DNA of 64,000 nucleotides, taken from NCBI GenBank assembly GCA_019009955.1, contig CM032228.1:1252001-1316000 (forward strand). Direction: 5' to 3'. The stretch comes from Riptortus pedestris (Eukaryota; Arthropoda; Insecta; Hemiptera; Alydidae). How positions within the stretch are numbered: the first letter of the stretch is position 1; each line of letters begins with the position of its first letter. The notes below the pieces were generated by a model, which saw only the letters and a program-made list of their open reading frames with translations, made no database searches and was not told the DNA's origin. The translations under genes were made by a program, and so were the position numbers. Positions 1-12,460 of this stretch are shown in pieces.

Positions 1-275
1 ATTTTCGAAAATCTCCCCCTCCTGATGGCCCGATTTTAGCAATTAATGAACTTGATCTTCCTTTTTACATAAAACGATTAAATATCGAGTTTGCTAATGA
101 TCAAACAAAAATTTCGACCACTACAGTGTTAAAAGACCAATATATATATATATATATAATTTTGAACGAACCTCATTTGGGCATTTGAAGAAAATTTTCG
201 AAAATCGCGTCATGAGTACGACCTCAATACATGATTTCCCTTAAGGGAATTTTGGGACAATATCTTTACTATTTA
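1..275 (+). repeat. Family B TIR repeat, 3' part
   Basis: This is the 3' half of the window's commonest repeat: a pyrimidine-rich tract, 'cattaacgaacttgatctt'-like text, a (TA)n tract, then 'gcgtcatgagtacgacctc' and a terminal 'cccttaaggg' palindrome. The start is cut by the window edge. Confidence 0.6.
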
Positions 276-487
276 AAGTAAAAAAACAAATTAAAAAATA
301 GAAAGGAAAAAAGGTTTCCTAGGTATGCAGTAAAATTAACTGTTATAGATGCTATTTTATGGTTAAGATAATTCTTATATTATTCTTTTAATAATTGGTT
401 AAGGAATGGTTTAGATTTCTTTCTTACTACCAAATTTCCAAACATGAAATGAGAGCCTAAATATTAAACTACAACTTAGATACCAAC

Positions 488-588
488 CTGTTGCTTTGTG
501 TTCTTTTTCTGCTGTTGAAGTTTCTCTTGGGTCACCCTAAGGGAATTCTGAATGGTAGTAAGATCTATTTTATGCCTTTCCCAAGCCT
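488..588 (-). CDS. NIN: Ninein window exon 16 (last exon seen)
   Basis: 101 bp between acceptor AATTTCAG and donor GTTGGTATC. It encodes AWERHKIDLTTIQNSLRVTQ and EKLQQQKKNTKQQ, a coiled coil. The real 3' end of the gene must lie below position 1, because no stop or further exon is visible in 1-487. Confidence 0.8.
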
Positions 589-650
589 CTGAAATTTTTA
601 CAGAGAATTAACTAAAGGTTGTAATTATTCCTAAATAAATAATTATTATT

Positions 651-856
651 ATTTATTAACGTCCACTTTTTGCAACTTAGGCTAATTGGGACAGGTTACC
701 ACCCTTTTCTAGCCAGGGTGGGATTTTAGGACGTTATTTAATGAATTTCGTCACTAAATAATTTCCTTTGCCCAGGCGAGAATCGAACTCGCCACTCTAG
801 GTTTACCATGTGAGATAAAGGTCAATGCTTTAACTCGCATGGCTAACCTGAGCCCC
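651..856 (-). repeat. tRNA-derived SINE
   Basis: Read on the minus strand, the head has an A-box-like GGTTAGCCATGCGAG and a B box GAGTTCGATTCTCG. A tRNA-unrelated body follows, with AAAGGGTGGTAACCTG and GCAAAAAGTGGACGTTAATA and an ATT-rich tail. Copies also occur near 4.3, 24.3, 42.8, 58.0, 58.8 and 59.0 kb. Confidence 0.75.
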
Positions 857-1319
857 CTAAATAAATAAAATGTTACAATACATACTTATTTCAAGTTTGA
901 TTATCTAAAAAGATAATAGTACAAATTATTAACTAAATTCAAATTGATATAATGATAGAAAGCCAATTGAAAATCGAGTAAAGTTAGTTAGTTTTCAATA
1001 TAGTTGTACATGGGTTTATTCATAAATGATCTAAATATGTTCACTCGGCAAGGGAGAAAATACTGCTATCACTCGGGTTAATTATTTCTTTCTGGAAGAT
1101 TAGCAAGCGCCTAAGAAGCTCCTCTATTGTTTATTAAATGTAACACAGATCTATCATTTTCATAATTTCAGAAGGCAGATATTACATCTGCATATACATT
1201 ACAGTTATAGTCGAAGCGTAGCCAATTCTATCATCCTACCTACATTAGATATTACATCGAAACACTTGTAAATCACACTTCAACGAATTCCTATTCAAAC
1301 AACAATAAAATCCATCACG

Positions 1320-2110
1320 CAGGGGCTGCGTAAACTAAGCAGATTTCCCACGCCAAGGTTTACAATAGATAAATATACGTACAGGTAACACTACCGTGAA
1401 TGCTCAGTAAATTTACAATACAAGTTAATAATCTCTACAACGGAAAGCGGCTGAATTGTAAACAAACAGACCAGGCAGCCTCAAAACACTGCCTAAGACT
1501 GGAAAGACAAACAATTCATGAAATATATCTGAATATTACATGTTAATTTTATTGAAAACTATTTACTATATCTATTACTGTATTTTTTGTAATGAATCAG
1601 AATCAGTTTTATCTCAATCACTTAAATTTTAGTAATCCAAAAACGAAAAAGGGGGGGGTCAACAGAACGTATTTGCATATATCTCAAAAAGTAAAGGTTC
1701 AATGAAAACAATTTTTGGTATTTAGGCTTCGAATAATGTGGTTTATTATATAACAGAGTATTGTTTATGTAACACTAGTAGAAGTAAGGTTTAGTGAAGG
1801 CTGAAAACTGAAAAATGCAAATATCTCAGTTAATATTCAAGATAGAGAATAAATGTATATAACAATATTTATAGTACATTTAATTTGCAATAAGATTTAT
1901 TCTATACACCTTTTCAATCCAACTTATAGTAACGGAGATAAATTGAATTTTCAAAATTCTCTCCCTCTAAACCCCCCCTCCCTCTGGTCCGATTTCAGCC
2001 GTTAACGAACTTGAGCTTTCTTATTATATGAAACGACTAAATATTGAGTTTCGTAACAATCAAACAAAAATTGTGACCGCTAGAGCGGTAACTGACAAAT
2101 ATACGGTTTA
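1320..2110 (+). repeat. Family B TIR repeat
   Basis: It starts at the family's 5' signature (AGGGGCTGCGTAAACTAAGC, AGATTTCCCACG) and contains the conserved internal 'gtaacggagataaattgaat' and 'gaccgctagagcggtaac' blocks. No clear 3' terminus is present. Confidence 0.65.
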
Positions 2111-2238
2111 CTTAGGTTGTTCTGACGGATATGAAGTTTTATAAGATAAATGTTCAAAGTGTTTTAATCTAATGTTTATTATCTTTTATGAATCTATAGT
2201 TGACTATTGGTAGTCGTCTCGATTAGAGATGTACATAC

Positions 2239-2380
2239 TTTGTAAAATAGTTTCTGTTTCCTTCTGCTGAGACCTGAGCGCATTCTGGAGCTCCCTGCAA
2301 CGCAGCTCTTGCTGCCTCAGCCGATTCGACAGCGACTGGAAAACTCCTAAATTCCCTCCGACGCTTAATCTACCACCAAA
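2239..2380 (-). CDS. NIN: Ninein window exon 15 (coiled coil)
   Basis: 142 bp, 47 codons plus one base, acceptor TTTTTCAG and donor GTATGT. FGGRLSVGGNLGVFQSL is followed by the coil SNRLRQQELRCRELQNALRS. The overhanging A pairs with the AG of exon 16 to make Lys. Confidence 0.84.
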
Positions 2381-2520
2381 CTGAAAAATAAATTTTAAAA
2401 ATCAGCATACATTTGAAATGATCACTTCTCATTAAAAACACCTTTCAAATCAAATACAATGGGGGGGGATAGTTACTCTTATTAAAGATACAGAAACGAA
2501 AACATTACAAATAATAATCA

Positions 2521-3480
2521 TGAGGTTGCATGAACAAAGCAGATTTCCCATTATGCTCGTATAACACACTTGTCATTTCATTTCATCACATATTCTCTAT
2601 TTCTATGCAAAAAAAAAATAATAAGCCAGTTGTGGGGGGGGGGTGGCTACTGATGGTTGAAAACTAGAAAGTTCAATTAACTCGCTTAATAATTGAGTTA
2701 CGAAAAAATGTATGGATTAACAACCGTAGAGTATCAATAGCTTAACGAGATGGATTCTCATCAAGGGAGATATTATGAATTTTCAAAATTCCCCTCCCTA
2801 TTCCACCCTCAATTTCAGCCATTACCTAATATGATCCTTAGTGTGTAATGATACAGGTAAATATCGAGTATGATATAGAAGAAATATGTTCAATTCATGA
2901 CTGCAAAATGTTAATTGATGATGTCACAGTACGTATTTGCATGTATCTCACACAGTAAATGTTCAATGAAAACAATAATTGGTATTTAAGCTAACAGTAG
3001 TTCATGATATAACAGCTTTTTGCTAATATGACACGAGTAGGAGTGGAGCTTTACTCAAGGCTGAAAACTAAAAAATGCAAATATCTCCGTTAATATTAAA
3101 GATAGAGAATAAATGTATAACAAAATCCATAGTACATTTTATTTTTAATAAGAATGGTCCTATACAATTTTTTAAAGCGATGCATAATAACGGGCATATT
3201 ATGAATTTTCTAAATTCCCCCGTCTAAACCACCCTCCCACTCGTCGGATTTCAGCCACTAACGAACTTGACCTTTAGTTTTTTATAAAACGTTTAAATAT
3301 CGAGTTTGGCACAATCGAACAAAAAATGCGACCGCTAGAGCGTTGAGACAACTACATTTTTATATGAGACTCATTTTTGTCATCTCCTGGGTAGGATCGA
3401 TTGACATTTGATTAAACTTTTCGAAAATCGTGCAATGAGTACGACCTCAATAGCTGATTTCACCTAATGAAAATCTGCCG
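2521..3480 (+). repeat. Family B TIR repeat, near complete
   Basis: The 5' end is degenerate (AAAGCAGATTTCCC) and the 3' end reads 'gagtacgacctcaatagctg' then 'aaaatctgcc'. Two internal blocks appear twice, so two copies may be fused. Confidence 0.6.
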
Positions 3481-3589
3481 AAATTATAAATTAATTCATT
3501 TGTAGAGTGTATCCCTCTTCTTTTCAAAGGAAAGATCATCTAAAAACTATGTGAATTTAAAAAATATTGGCTATATGACCCTTAGATAC

Positions 3590-4260
3590 ATGTGGCAGCT
3601 CAGTTAAGGAGTTGCTCTTAATTCCATTAATGTGCTACTGTGATTCTGTTTATATAGACATTACATCTACAGAAGACATAACAATTCAGAGAGCATTTAA
3701 TTCAGCAATCAGATATATATTCAATGCTAAGAGAGATGAGCACATAACATCGCACATGAAAGCTCATGTCTAAGGTGTATTGGCGCTTAAATATATTATG
3801 TCTGCTAAGAAGATCCTGGATTTTGGAATGCCCAAAAATCTTTATGAGGGTTTCATTCCTATGAATAGTGAGAGATTGGTAAATTATTTCCTACTGACAA
3901 CCAACTAGAACTAGAACCCAAATATTTTGCCAATCTTTCTCTGCTGTTGCGGCAAGAGAGCTGAATGCTTTACCGAAAGGAATAAAAGCATCATCATCAT
4001 TCCGAAGGGCCTGCATTAATCATTTTCTAACGACCGAGACGGGCATATGACAAAACCATTTGTATATTAGTTTTATTTATATTTTTAGATAGTATATCAG
4101 TTTTATTTTTTTTTATATATTTCTTTTAGTATCTTTATGTTTGTTGTGTAAGTTTTAATTTAATTTGTAATAGTTTAGTTTTATTTATAAATAGTAAACA
4201 TACATGACTATTGTCTGTAAGAGAGGACCATTGGTCCTATGAGAATGGAAGCATCTATCT
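3590..4260 (+). mobile_element. Decayed LINE 3' end (Jockey/CR1-type pol C-terminus)
   Basis: Plus-strand translation gives fragments such as TIQRAFNSAIRYIFNAKRDE and KNLYEGFIPMNSERL, and in another frame ARELNALPKGIKASSSFRRA. These resemble the C-terminal tail of Jockey or CR1 class LINE reverse transcriptases (QR-x-xN-x-x-IR...LP..IK..SF). There are stops and frameshifts. The copy ends in a CATC/TATC microsatellite near 4260. Confidence 0.6.
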
Positions 4261-4266
4261 ATCTCA

Positions 4267-4565
4267 ATCTCACTTGGTAAACAGAGAATTGTGAGTTTGA
4301 TTCTTGCATGGGCAAAAGCAATTTATTCAGCAAGATATTTATTAAATAAAGTCCTTAGTCAGCATGGCTTGAAAAGGGTGGTAACTTCTTCCAAATATAT
4401 TTGACTAAGGTGGTTACCCTTTTCCAGCCATAGTAGAAGTAAGGCTTTTATTCAATGAATTTGCCACTACATAAATTCCTGTTGTCTTTAGAGAATCGTC
4501 CTCACAGTTGCATGTTTACCAAGAGCATTAAGGCCTACACCCTAATAGACGTAGCCAGAGCCCAC
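4267..4565. repeat. Two SINE copies, tail to tail
   Basis: A plus-strand head (CTCACTTGGTAAACAGAGAA, GAGTTTGATTC) is followed by the body with AAAAGGGTGGTAACTTCTTC. A second, minus-strand copy then ends in TACACCCTAATAGACGTAGC. Both are diverged. Confidence 0.6.
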
Positions 4566-4569
4566 ACTA

Positions 4570-6539
4570 AACATATAATATGTTCTTATTCAGTTAAAAA
4601 GCTAAAGCACTGTTAAGAAGAGTTGCAAGTATTTTTAATATTGACATAAGAGTACATACAATGTACGCACAAAACCACAAGTCTGCCCCAAGAGGCAAAC
4701 ATATGACGATGGTTTATTGCTGGAGCATACCTAAAGCAGGTGTGAAGTTAATAGACAAACAATACACTTGAAAATAAAACATACAAGAAATAAAACAGGA
4801 ATTTACAGCAAATTACTTTCTCCCACAAGGCAGAGACCCAATAATGGCGTTCGAAATACATCGCTAAGGATAAGGGAGACATGAGCGTGTAGGAGGCATT
4901 AAATCGCAAAGTGGGGTTTGAGTAAGCAGGCTAGCCATTTCAGAAATGGCATAAAAAAATATATTAATCAAATTGGAAGTATGAAGCGATTATCGAAATG
5001 CTATTTGTCAAAATAAATCGTGACAGGAATAGATATTCTAAAGATGGTTTCTCCTGTTTCAGCAGTTCCATCAAAACTAAAGTAAACATTTACTTTTATT
5101 TTTATGCCAAATGGAATACTCCCTCAATATTAATCACTCCTTTTTAAAGATTTTTATTTTAGAGAAAATAATTCGGCTGGGATTTGTTTGTCAGCATTTT
5201 TTTAATCCGATAAAGCCATAATTGATAAATAAATGAGTATTATATTCGAAAAGAATATTTGATAAGGGTCAAGGTTATAGATGTTCAAACTGTAATATTG
5301 ATAAGAGCACATGGAAAAGTGTTTTATCTTCTCATTTAATGGTTGTAATTAAGATCCCATGGTTATTTTAAGAACCCCTTACATAGTCGATATCACTGGA
5401 GATACCTTGCTATATTTCGATATGGCTAATATCGATGGAGAACTGGATCTCGAGTTACTTCTGAATGAATACAGGAAACTGGTTTGCCCACTGTAAATCC
5501 TATTACCAATTATATAAATCATTAAATGAAGAACTCATTTAAGGTTAATTTGGATAAAATGTAATGATTTATCGACAATATTATTAAAGTATAAAAAAGC
5601 CCTCCCTTTTCTGATAAACACAGAAAACTCACATGTGCAGACAATAACATAAACTGATCTATAGAAACAACTTTTACTTTAACGAAATATATTCGAGATT
5701 ATTTACAGTAATGAACCCACTACTTACCGACCTTATACAAGAATAATTTAAGTACTCGTAACTAAAAGTGTTTAGACTGGTTAGTAAAGCATAGCGAGAG
5801 CTGGTTGTAGAAATGTCCTTAATGAAAAATAGGCCAAACAGCAACCGTTTCCAATTGATATAATAGAAGTGAGGGCAAGCAGAAGCTATGTCAAGGAGAG
5901 GCTTATGCTCGTCAGGCATCTCCAACGACAGAGCGTGCTTTTCTCTCGATAAGCAAAATTACTTACTTTACTCCGAGTGACGGCCAATAGTCCACATTCA
6001 GTATGCAATACGTTGGAGCATATCGATATTTAAACTCGAGTTTCCAGCTGCAATACATTTCAGTTATACAAGGTTTAAAAAAACAAAAAAAAATCGATAC
6101 CAAATAAAATATTGTTTAAAGAGGGGAAAATAACAATGAAATAAAATGATTAAAAATAATTAAAATAAAAAGATTTGATTTTTCTAAATGCTATAAAGAA
6201 CAATATGACCTATTAACGAATATCAAATACGTAACAAATATAATCTTTTCTAAAATCTTTTGTTTCGTGTTTTGCTGATTATCAGTTATATTTCAATAAA
6301 AGGCATTTAATAAACTGGAACAATTTTTTTAATCTCTCCTATGGGTATCAGTCACAAATGGAATAAAATCAAAGTAATAATGTGATCTTTGAAATACATT
6401 ATTCCTTAAACTGCATCATAACTTTTAAATAATATGGAGAAAAGGTAAACAGTTTCTACTGATGAATATAAAGAAAAAAAAATCTCTAAATATATAGGAT
6501 ATGCTGAGAGGATAAATGACAAGAAGTCCATGACACAAT
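4570..6539. other. Intron sequence, nothing recognised
   Basis: AT-rich intron 14 sequence. A short ORF at 5674-5925 has no recognisable motif or codon structure. I see no further repeat of the families described here. Confidence 0.5.
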
Positions 6540-7937
6540 GGCTGCGGAAACTAAGCAGATTTCCCACGGGCTGCTATAACACACTGGTGGTCTCATCGTA
6601 CTACAATATTTTCTATTTCTATGCAAAAAACTAATGAGTAGAAGGGAGGGGGGGGTGAGGTGGATACTGGAGTGAAAGCAAGAAGTACGAATAGCTTCAT
6701 TAGTATACGAGTAAAGAAAAAATGCATAGAGCCAATAGCTTAACCAGATTGGTTCTATACCATTTTATGATCCGACTCATAACTATGGAGCTATTTTGAA
6801 TCCAGCCCACATAAACCCCTAGTAATCCAGATCCAATTTCAGCCACTAACAAATATGATCTTTAGTGTTGACAGAGAAAGTCGAATATCAAGTATTGTAT
6901 AAGCCAAATAAACCTTTTTGAGTTAGAACATAAAATCTTAATTGATGACGTCATCACACAACAAATTTGAATATATCTTGCATAATAAAGGACTCTTGAA
7001 AACAAAATTCGGTGTATAATTTTATAATAAAGTCGTTTATGATATAAAAGTTTCGAGTTAATATGACTTGAATAGGAGAGGGGATATACCTAAGGATGAA
7101 AACTAAAAAATCCAAATATCGATAGATAGTTAAATAGAGAGTTACTTGCTGACTCAACAGGGTGCTGGTACACTCCCCATGTAACTTGTAATTAGTTTTT
7201 GTGATTTACAATGACAAGTTATATGAGGCTGTTGGAAAGTTTCTGCTCATTTCCGAAATGGTGCAGTTGGTCTACTGTAAAGGTTGAGTAGCTCTTATGA
7301 CTTGAGTTGTTTTCTTCAGTGTTCATCCTATAAATACGAACACTGGCTCAAATGTTTCCCTTCAGTAACCTCATTAGTGATGGAGAACAAGAGAGTTCAT
7401 TTTTGTCACTCGATGCATATTTATTTCTACAAAGGCAAGAATGCAGATGAGGCTGCAAATGAAAGGTGTGCTGCTTTTCTAGGGACAAGTCAGTAAAAGA
7501 ACGGAGAGTGGTTTGTGAAACTTGGGCAGACAGAATTGACTGTTGAAAAAAACAAACACTCTGGTGATAAATTTAATTAACTCTATACCCATTTCCGATT
7601 TATTGCTCAAACAGGACGAAATAGGTCTATTTTTGAAATGTTTAGTAACAAGATTGGTTCTTTACAATTTTTTGATCTGACGTATAGTAACGGAGATATT
7701 TTGAATTTTCGAAAATCTCTCCTCTAAACCCCCTATTTAAACTAAAACATTTAAATATGGAGTTTGGTAACGATCACAAAAATTGTGACCGCTAGAGCAT
7801 TAACAGACAAATATATATATATATATCATTTTTGTCATCACCTAGGTAGGATCGATGGAGATTTGAAGAAATTTTTCAAAAATCGCGTTATGAGTACAAC
7901 CTCAATAGCTGATTTCGCTTAAGGGAAATGTGCTAAA
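6540..7937 (+). repeat. Family B TIR repeat split by a mariner fragment
   Basis: The 5' end is GGCTGCGGAAACTAAGCAGA and the 3' end is 'cttaagggaaatgtgctaaa'. Family B text stops near 7155 and resumes near 7640. The intervening 0.48 kb contains the mariner fragment. Confidence 0.65.
7155..7635 (+). mobile_element. Mariner-family transposase N-terminal fragment
   Basis: Plus-strand ORF text reads MENKRVHFCHSMHIYFYKGK then NADEAANERCAAF. This matches the N-terminal helix-turn-helix of mariner transposases (MExxKxHxRxxLLFxFxKGKxAxxAxxxIC). After a stop, a degenerate continuation (ERRVVCETW) follows. The catalytic DDD domain is absent, so this is a fossil. Confidence 0.6.
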
Positions 7938-8076
7938 ATTGCGGCTGCTATTTATAAAAAGTTACGATTTGCTAGGTAGGATTAATGGGCATTTAAAATC
8001 TTATTTAAAAAGTTGAGTCTTGAGTATAACCTCAAAGATGTTGTTGATCATGTTTAAAATGTAATGTGTGTGTGAC

Positions 8077-8220
8077 CTGGTGAGGTTGGGCGTGTAGCGA
8101 TGCTATTTGGGCCATGAGCAGCTGCTTCCGATGGCTGAGTGCTTCTATCTCTGCCTTCAGCTTATCTCTCGCTCGGCCTTTACTACTGCATGTACACTGC
8201 TCTCCTTTCCTTGTCGGCTC
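8077..8220 (-). CDS. NIN: Ninein window exon 14 (coiled coil)
   Basis: 144 bp, 48 codons, phase 0. It encodes EPTRKGEQCTCSSKGRARDK and then the coil LKAEIEALSHRKQLLMAQIA. The acceptor (TTGTGATAG) has a weak pyrimidine tract and the donor (GTCACA) is non-consensus apart from GT, so this exon has the least certain borders of the set. Confidence 0.7.
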
Positions 8221-8410
8221 CTATCACAACAAAATAATAGCTGAGACTTTTTTCAAAAACAGAATTACATCCAAACTATGAAACAGTTTTATAAAGGAGC
8301 CGGGCAATAAATGTACACATAGAACAGTCAAGCCAACATCTTCAGAAATTTGGCAAGAGTAAAACTGAAAATGGCCAGTTAGAAGATAGTTTGAAGAGAA
8401 TTCCATTGCA

Positions 8411-8810
8411 CAGGGGCTGTGTAAACTAAGCAGATTTCCCACGTGATGCTACAACATACTTTTGATCTCACCTCACCATATATTCTCTATTTCCATATAC
8501 AAAACTGATGAGTAGAAAGGGAGGGGGGAGTTCCAAAAACGTGAACAGAACAGCAATTGTTGAGCATCAATAGTTTAACAAGATCGGTTCAATATTATTT
8601 TATGATTCAATTCATTATAACGGAGATATTTTGAATTTTCAAATCCTCACCCTGATAAACCCCCCTTCCCTTCCCTTTATTCCTAGCTTAATTACAAATA
8701 TGAACTTCAGAGTTGCATCAAATGGTTAAATAACAAGTATGGTATAGATAAAATTGGTATTTTCGAGACAAGAACATAAAATCTTAATTGATAATGTAAC
8801 CACACATTAA
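8411..8810 (+). repeat. Family B TIR repeat, 5' part
   Basis: It begins CAGGGGCTGTGTAAACTAAG and CAGATTTCCCACGTG, then the 'aacggagatattttgaattt' block. It runs into a family A repeat near 8815 without a 3' terminus. Confidence 0.65.
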
Positions 8811-8814
8811 TGAA

Positions 8815-9703
8815 TGATCATGGCATTTTTTTTTATTTTGGGCTTTACTTTGTACAATATTTTTACATTTTCCCATCCCAATGCTTAGGATTTACACTCG
8901 AGTCCAGCGTGCTGGGGATATGTTAATAATAAAAATATTTGTTATGAACTTAATTCTACAAAATACGCAATATTTTTATGTTTATGTTCCTGTGCATGTA
9001 TCTTTTTTTATATAACATAATTATAAATTATCATATTATTATAGTCAAAAATACGGAGTTCCATCGATTTCAATTTAGTCTTTCGGGTCCTATAACATTG
9101 TTGACCACTTCTGTAGTTTTTCGTGTATACCTTATTCAAACTTCGCTATACGGCAAAAGCTCATATAACAAGTTACTTTAAATAACAAAACAAACAACTT
9201 TTGTAATATGCATGTTTGCCGAAAAATGAATATGTTAATATGAGTATGGATATTGCGATTTTATATTTCAGACCTCCCTTATAACCCCCACTCCTGTTTG
9301 GACCTCGAAATTTCTATACAGCTTATAATCAGGCAGGTGTTAATACCAGGGGTTACATTTAGTTTGGTTGAGTCTTTTTGCCATATAAAATTGTTGTTTT
9401 ATAGTTTTTAGCGTATAACTCATTTATACTTCGGTATACAACAAAAGTTACTTTAAATAACAAAATAAACAACTTTTGTTATGTGCATATGTGCCGAAAA
9501 ACCAATAGGAAACGAAATATTGATGTTTTTAAAATCAAGTCTCACTTATAACCCCCACTCCTGTTTGTCTTAGAGAATATTAATATAGCCTAAAACCTAA
9601 GTTGGGTTAGTAGTAAGATACAAACCAAGTTTCATTAAATTTATTTAGTTTTTATTTAGTTCAGCCGTTTCCAATTCTATAAAGGACATACAGACAAACA
9701 TTC

Positions 9704-9741
<38 letters not shown>
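8815..9741 (+). repeat. Family A repeat (tandem-unit element ending in TA tract)
   Basis: It contains two diverged ~300-bp units marked by 'ataacccccactcctgtttg', 'acaacttttgt' and 'aaaaaccaataggaaacg'. The 3' signature is GTTCAGCCGTTTCCAATTCT-like text, 'acagacaaacattcat' and (TA)n at 9707-9741. Confidence 0.65.
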
Positions 9742-9742
<1 letters not shown>

Positions 9743-10096
9743 TTTATGAGTACAGTATTCAGAGTTTATTCTTAACTATATATACATATCTTTAGCAAAG
9801 AAAAAAAACTAAATTTCAAATATGCATTAAAGATGTAAAATAAGTATAATTTAAAATTATAGTTGTGTATTGTACTACATACATTTAATGTGATATAATA
9901 TTTTTGTAATGTAAATAGCAATTTATTGTTATGTTGTTGTTGAGTCTCTGTGTTTGATCAAATATGTTTCGGACAATTGGATTTGTTTTCTAAATAATCC
10001 TGACGGGGAGTAAAACACTCAATGAGTCAGTGCATACGAGTATAATATAATAACTGATCACAAAATAAAAGTATTAATAATTACTGTAAAACTTAC

Positions 10097-10179
10097 ACTC
10101 GACTTTTGTGGTGCAGGGAATGTCTTCAATTTTTGGCTAGTTTTTGGTGTTTCTGTTTGCGAGAAAGCGTCCTTTTTCT
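10097..10179 (-). CDS. NIN: Ninein window exon 13 (linker)
   Basis: 83 bp bounded by acceptor TTTTTCCAG and donor GTAAGT. Its AG completes a Glu with exon 12. The 27 codons encode KKDAFSQTETPKTSQKLKTF and PAPQKSS, a Ser/Thr/Pro/Lys-rich linker. The intron before it (678 bp) is mostly one family B repeat. Confidence 0.78.
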
Positions 10180-10283
10180 CTGGAAAAACAATTTACAAAA
10201 AAAAAATGAGGTTAATGTTAATCTGAAATTATACTTTTTACTAGCTGGCAAACTATTACCAAAGGTAAAACAATCCGGGATGT

Positions 10284-10833
10284 AGGGCTGCTTAAGCTAA
10301 GCGTATTTGCCACGTGCTGGAATGATACACTGCTCATCTCGACTCAGAAGAAAAGGAGAAACATCAAAATTAATTGCCTCTTTTTTCAAATTAGGATTTT
10401 TTTTGTACAAGAACTTTTTTAGACATGAATTCGAAACAAAAATAATTACAAATAATAGAAAAAAATGAGTTTGTGTTCTTCAGCAAGAATTTGTTTGGAA
10501 CATAACAGTAAGAAAGAAAAACTGAACCTTAGAATGGCCATTATTTTTAAAATACATTAGCTACTTTCCAACATTTGTCAAATTCTCATTAGAATAGCAT
10601 TGAATTAGGAATAGAAAGATACATGATATAACCAGACAATTTTGTTCCTTTTGAAGAGTAGAAAGACGTGTAGAAGTTTGTCTATCTACTTAGCAAAAAG
10701 CCTGTATACAAAATGTTGAACGGACCTCATTTTAGTCGTCTAGAAACAATCAAAGGATATTTGAATACATTTTTCACAATTTGTATCAAGTACAACATCA
10801 ATAGATGATTTGTCATAAGGGAAATATGCTAAA
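10284..10833 (+). repeat. Family B TIR repeat filling intron 12
   Basis: It runs from AGGGCTGCTTAAGCTAAGCG to 'cataagggaaatatgctaaa'. It makes up about 80% of the 678-bp intron between exons 12 and 13 and stops 24 bp short of the exon 12 donor. Confidence 0.6.
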
Positions 10834-10857
10834 TATAAATATCTGATGGGAATATAC

Positions 10858-10981
10858 CTGTTTGAGAGAATCTGCTTGAATTGAGGGCATCCCTAAGCTG
10901 TGAGATTTCACTCTCTTTTAGAGCCAATGCTTCCTCAGCCGACTGCCTGTAAGCCTCATACTCTTCGTCCAAGTCTGTGAA
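10858..10981 (-). CDS. NIN: Ninein window exon 12 (coiled coil)
   Basis: 124 bp, 41 codons plus one base, acceptor GTTTTTCAG and donor GTATATT. It encodes FTDLDEEYEAYRQSAEEALA and then LKESEISQLRDALNSSR, a clean coiled coil joined in frame to exon 11 across a 13.1-kb intron. Confidence 0.85.
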
Positions 10982-11098
10982 CTGAAAAACCAACATAGAC
11001 TACTTACAACTTTCAATTTGCATCAATGTATCCATTTCATCATCAATAAGTATTGAATTGGTTACAGAAGACAGAGGCCTAAACAAAGCTATGTCTTA

Positions 11099-11222
11099 TT
11101 AGCAGATTTCCCTTAAGGAAAATTTTAGCTATTGAGGTCATACATGTGACGCAATTTTCAAAATTTGTCTTCAAATGACCATTGATCCTACCTAGATGAT
11201 GAAAATAAGGTCCATTCAAAAC
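11099..11222 (-). repeat. Family B 3' arm, inverted
   Basis: It reads AGCAGATTTCCCTTAAGG then TTTAGCTATTGAGGTCATAC and GATCCTACCTAGATGATGAA, the reverse complement of the usual family B 3' end. It is joined to a (TA)n tract and the family A repeat. Confidence 0.6.
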
Positions 11223-11224
11223 TG

Positions 11225-11225
<1 letters not shown>

Positions 11226-11256
<31 letters not shown>

Positions 11257-12460
11257 CTAGCTCAGATACCCGGCTTCGCCCGAGAATTCATTTGAGGCTG
11301 GATGGTGATGGCATTTTTTTTGGCAAGGCTTTACATTGCACAATATTTTGGCATTTACTCTTCCCAGTGTTTAAGGTTAATACCCGTCGTTTCTGTGGAT
11401 TTGTTAATAATAAAATTAATTTTTTATGTAAGACTTCACTGTCCTCCATATTGCCATATTTCCCGTTTCCTGTGCATTATGCATAGATTTAAATTATTAA
11501 GGATAAAATATTATAATAATATATTATAATTTGAATTAATTTTTCCAGGTGAGGTACCTGGTAGTTCATATTGAAAAGAATTGTTGAGCAAATTTCTCTA
11601 AATAAAAAAATAAACAACTTTTGTTATGTGCATATTTGCCGAAGCCCCAATAGGAAACGAAATTCACTATTATTAATTTCAGGCCTCCCTTATAACCCCC
11701 ACTCCTGCCCGTCTCTAGAAATATTAGTATGGCTTATTATAAGGAAGGCATTAGTGCTAATTCACATACCGAGTGTTTCATTTAGTTCGGTTGAGTCTTT
11801 TGTGCCAAATAAAATTGTTGACTCCCGCTTTAGTTTATAGTGTATATCTCGTTTATACTTTGTTAAAAGACAAAAATGAATATCACAAAAGTTACTCTAA
11901 ATAACAAAATAAACAACTTTTGTTATGTTCATATTTGCCGAAAAACGAATAGAAAACAAAATACCATTATTTTAAATTCAGGCCTCCCTTACAACCCCCA
12001 CTCCTGCCCGTCCCTAGAAATGTTGGTATGGCTTATTATAATGAAAGCGTTAGTGCTAATACACATACCGAGTTTTATTTATTTCGGTTGGGTCTTTTGA
12101 CCCAAATAAAATTGTTCACTTCCGCTATATAACTAATGGATACTAAAATCACTAATGGATTTTAGCATATATCTCGTTTATAATTCAGTATACGAAAAAA
12201 GTGTATATAACAAAAGTTACTCTAAATAAGAAAATAAACCACTTTTGTTATGTTCATATTTGCTGAAAAACCAATAGGAAACGAAATATCGCTATTTTTA
12301 ATTTCAGGCTTCTCTTATAACCCCCACTCCTGTTCATCTCAGAGGATATTAATATAGCCTAAAGTCTAAGTTGGGTTAGTAGTAATATACATACCAAGTT
12401 TCATAAAATTCGGTTCAGCCGTTTATGCGTGAAAAGGTAACAAAAAACAAACAAACAAAT
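11226..12460 (+). repeat. Family A repeat, left part (split by LTR-1)
   Basis: After (TA)n it opens with ACTAGCTCAGATACCCGGCT and TCGCCCGAGAATTCATT. Three ~300-bp units follow, each with 'aacaacttttgttatg' and 'cccccactcctg', then CGGTTCAGCCGTTTATGCGT, GAAAAGGTAAC and a CAAA microsatellite. The sequence resumes at 22651 on the far side of the LTR-1 insertion, with a 4-bp AAAT duplication. Confidence 0.75.

Noticed and set aside
7284..7496. Small gene at the mariner fragment
   Set aside because: Only the transposase N-terminus is recognisable and it is followed by stops, so it is not a host gene.
11196..12100. Short plus-strand ORFs in family A
   Set aside because: The same ORF text recurs in each tandem unit with stops. 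Translations of a non-coding repeat.
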